DNA of 13,763 bases from Enterocloster bolteae (GTDB taxonomy: Bacteria > Bacillota_A > Clostridia > Lachnospirales > Lachnospiraceae): contig JAETTS010000029.1 of assembly GCA_021769025.1 (NCBI GenBank), forward strand, positions 1-13,763, written 5' to 3'. Shown one piece after another: positions 13,736 to 13,763 of the stretch (position 1 is its first letter; each line of letters opens with the position of its first letter). Made by a program: the position numbers and the translations under genes. The notes below the pieces were generated by a model. It made no database searches. It was not told the DNA's origin and worked only from the letters and a program-made list of their open reading frames with translations.

Positions 13736-13763
13736 CTGCATTATCTCTGGGGGAAATGAAGAA

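Larger units (their letters stand above)
13331..13763. other. 433-nt gene-free region holding two long palindromes
   Basis: I see no credible gene between the kinase stop and the window end. The region contains the two palindromes and the terminator-like hairpin listed separately. The first 39 nt (13331-13369) show nothing recognisable. The last 28 nt (13736-13763) end in a G-run followed by ATG at 13756, but the 2-nt spacing is too short to call a gene start. Confidence 0.7.

Overview
The window looks like chromosomal DNA of an anaerobic gut Firmicute, most likely a Lachnospiraceae/Clostridia member. The support is moderate GC, strong AGGAGG-type ribosome binding sites, sigma-A promoters in AT-rich gaps, AGG/GGA-rich codon use, and a tightly packed plant-glycan utilisation locus. 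No 16S or housekeeping marker is present, so this assignment is inference.

Layout. (1) Positions 1-7361, all on +: the end of one sugar ABC permease, a complete second permease (MalG/UgpE type), a large (alpha/alpha)6 glycosidase-like protein, a GH140/DUF4038 apiosidase-like hydrolase, a Gfo/Idh/MocA oxidoreductase and a GH43 beta-xylosidase-type enzyme. None of the hydrolases shows a signal peptide, so the block reads as import of short oligosaccharides followed by cytoplasmic hydrolysis. (2) Positions 7379-8398, on -: a LacI-family regulator, convergent with block 1 and divergent from block 2. (3) Positions 8399-8596: an AT-rich control region with a good promoter in each direction and two palindromes. 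(4) Positions 8597-13330, on +: a fucose/arabinose-isomerase-family enzyme, a transketolase split into N- and C-terminal subunits, and a glycerol-kinase-like FGGY kinase, packed end to end. (5) Positions 13331-13763: no gene, but two long adjacent palindromes of about 147 and 167 nt and a weak terminator-like hairpin.

The most interesting reading is that isomerase + FGGY kinase + two-subunit transketolase next to a GH140-like hydrolase matches the known non-oxidative D-apiose pathway: apiose to apulose, to apulose 4-phosphate, then transketolation with glyceraldehyde 3-phosphate to xylulose 5-phosphate and DHAP. Apiose occurs in rhamnogalacturonan II, apiogalacturonan and plant glycosides. 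The kinase keeps the glycerol-contacting residues of GlpK, and apulose carries a glycerol-like end, which fits. Substrate assignment is inference, and other branched or short sugars remain possible. The isomerase belongs to the FucI/AraA superfamily, and whether that matches characterised apiose isomerases needs checking.

The two palindromes downstream of the kinase are unexplained by any gene. The second pairs over 71 consecutive positions per arm without a gap, and its mismatches are more often G-U pairs in the minus-strand RNA than in the plus-strand RNA.
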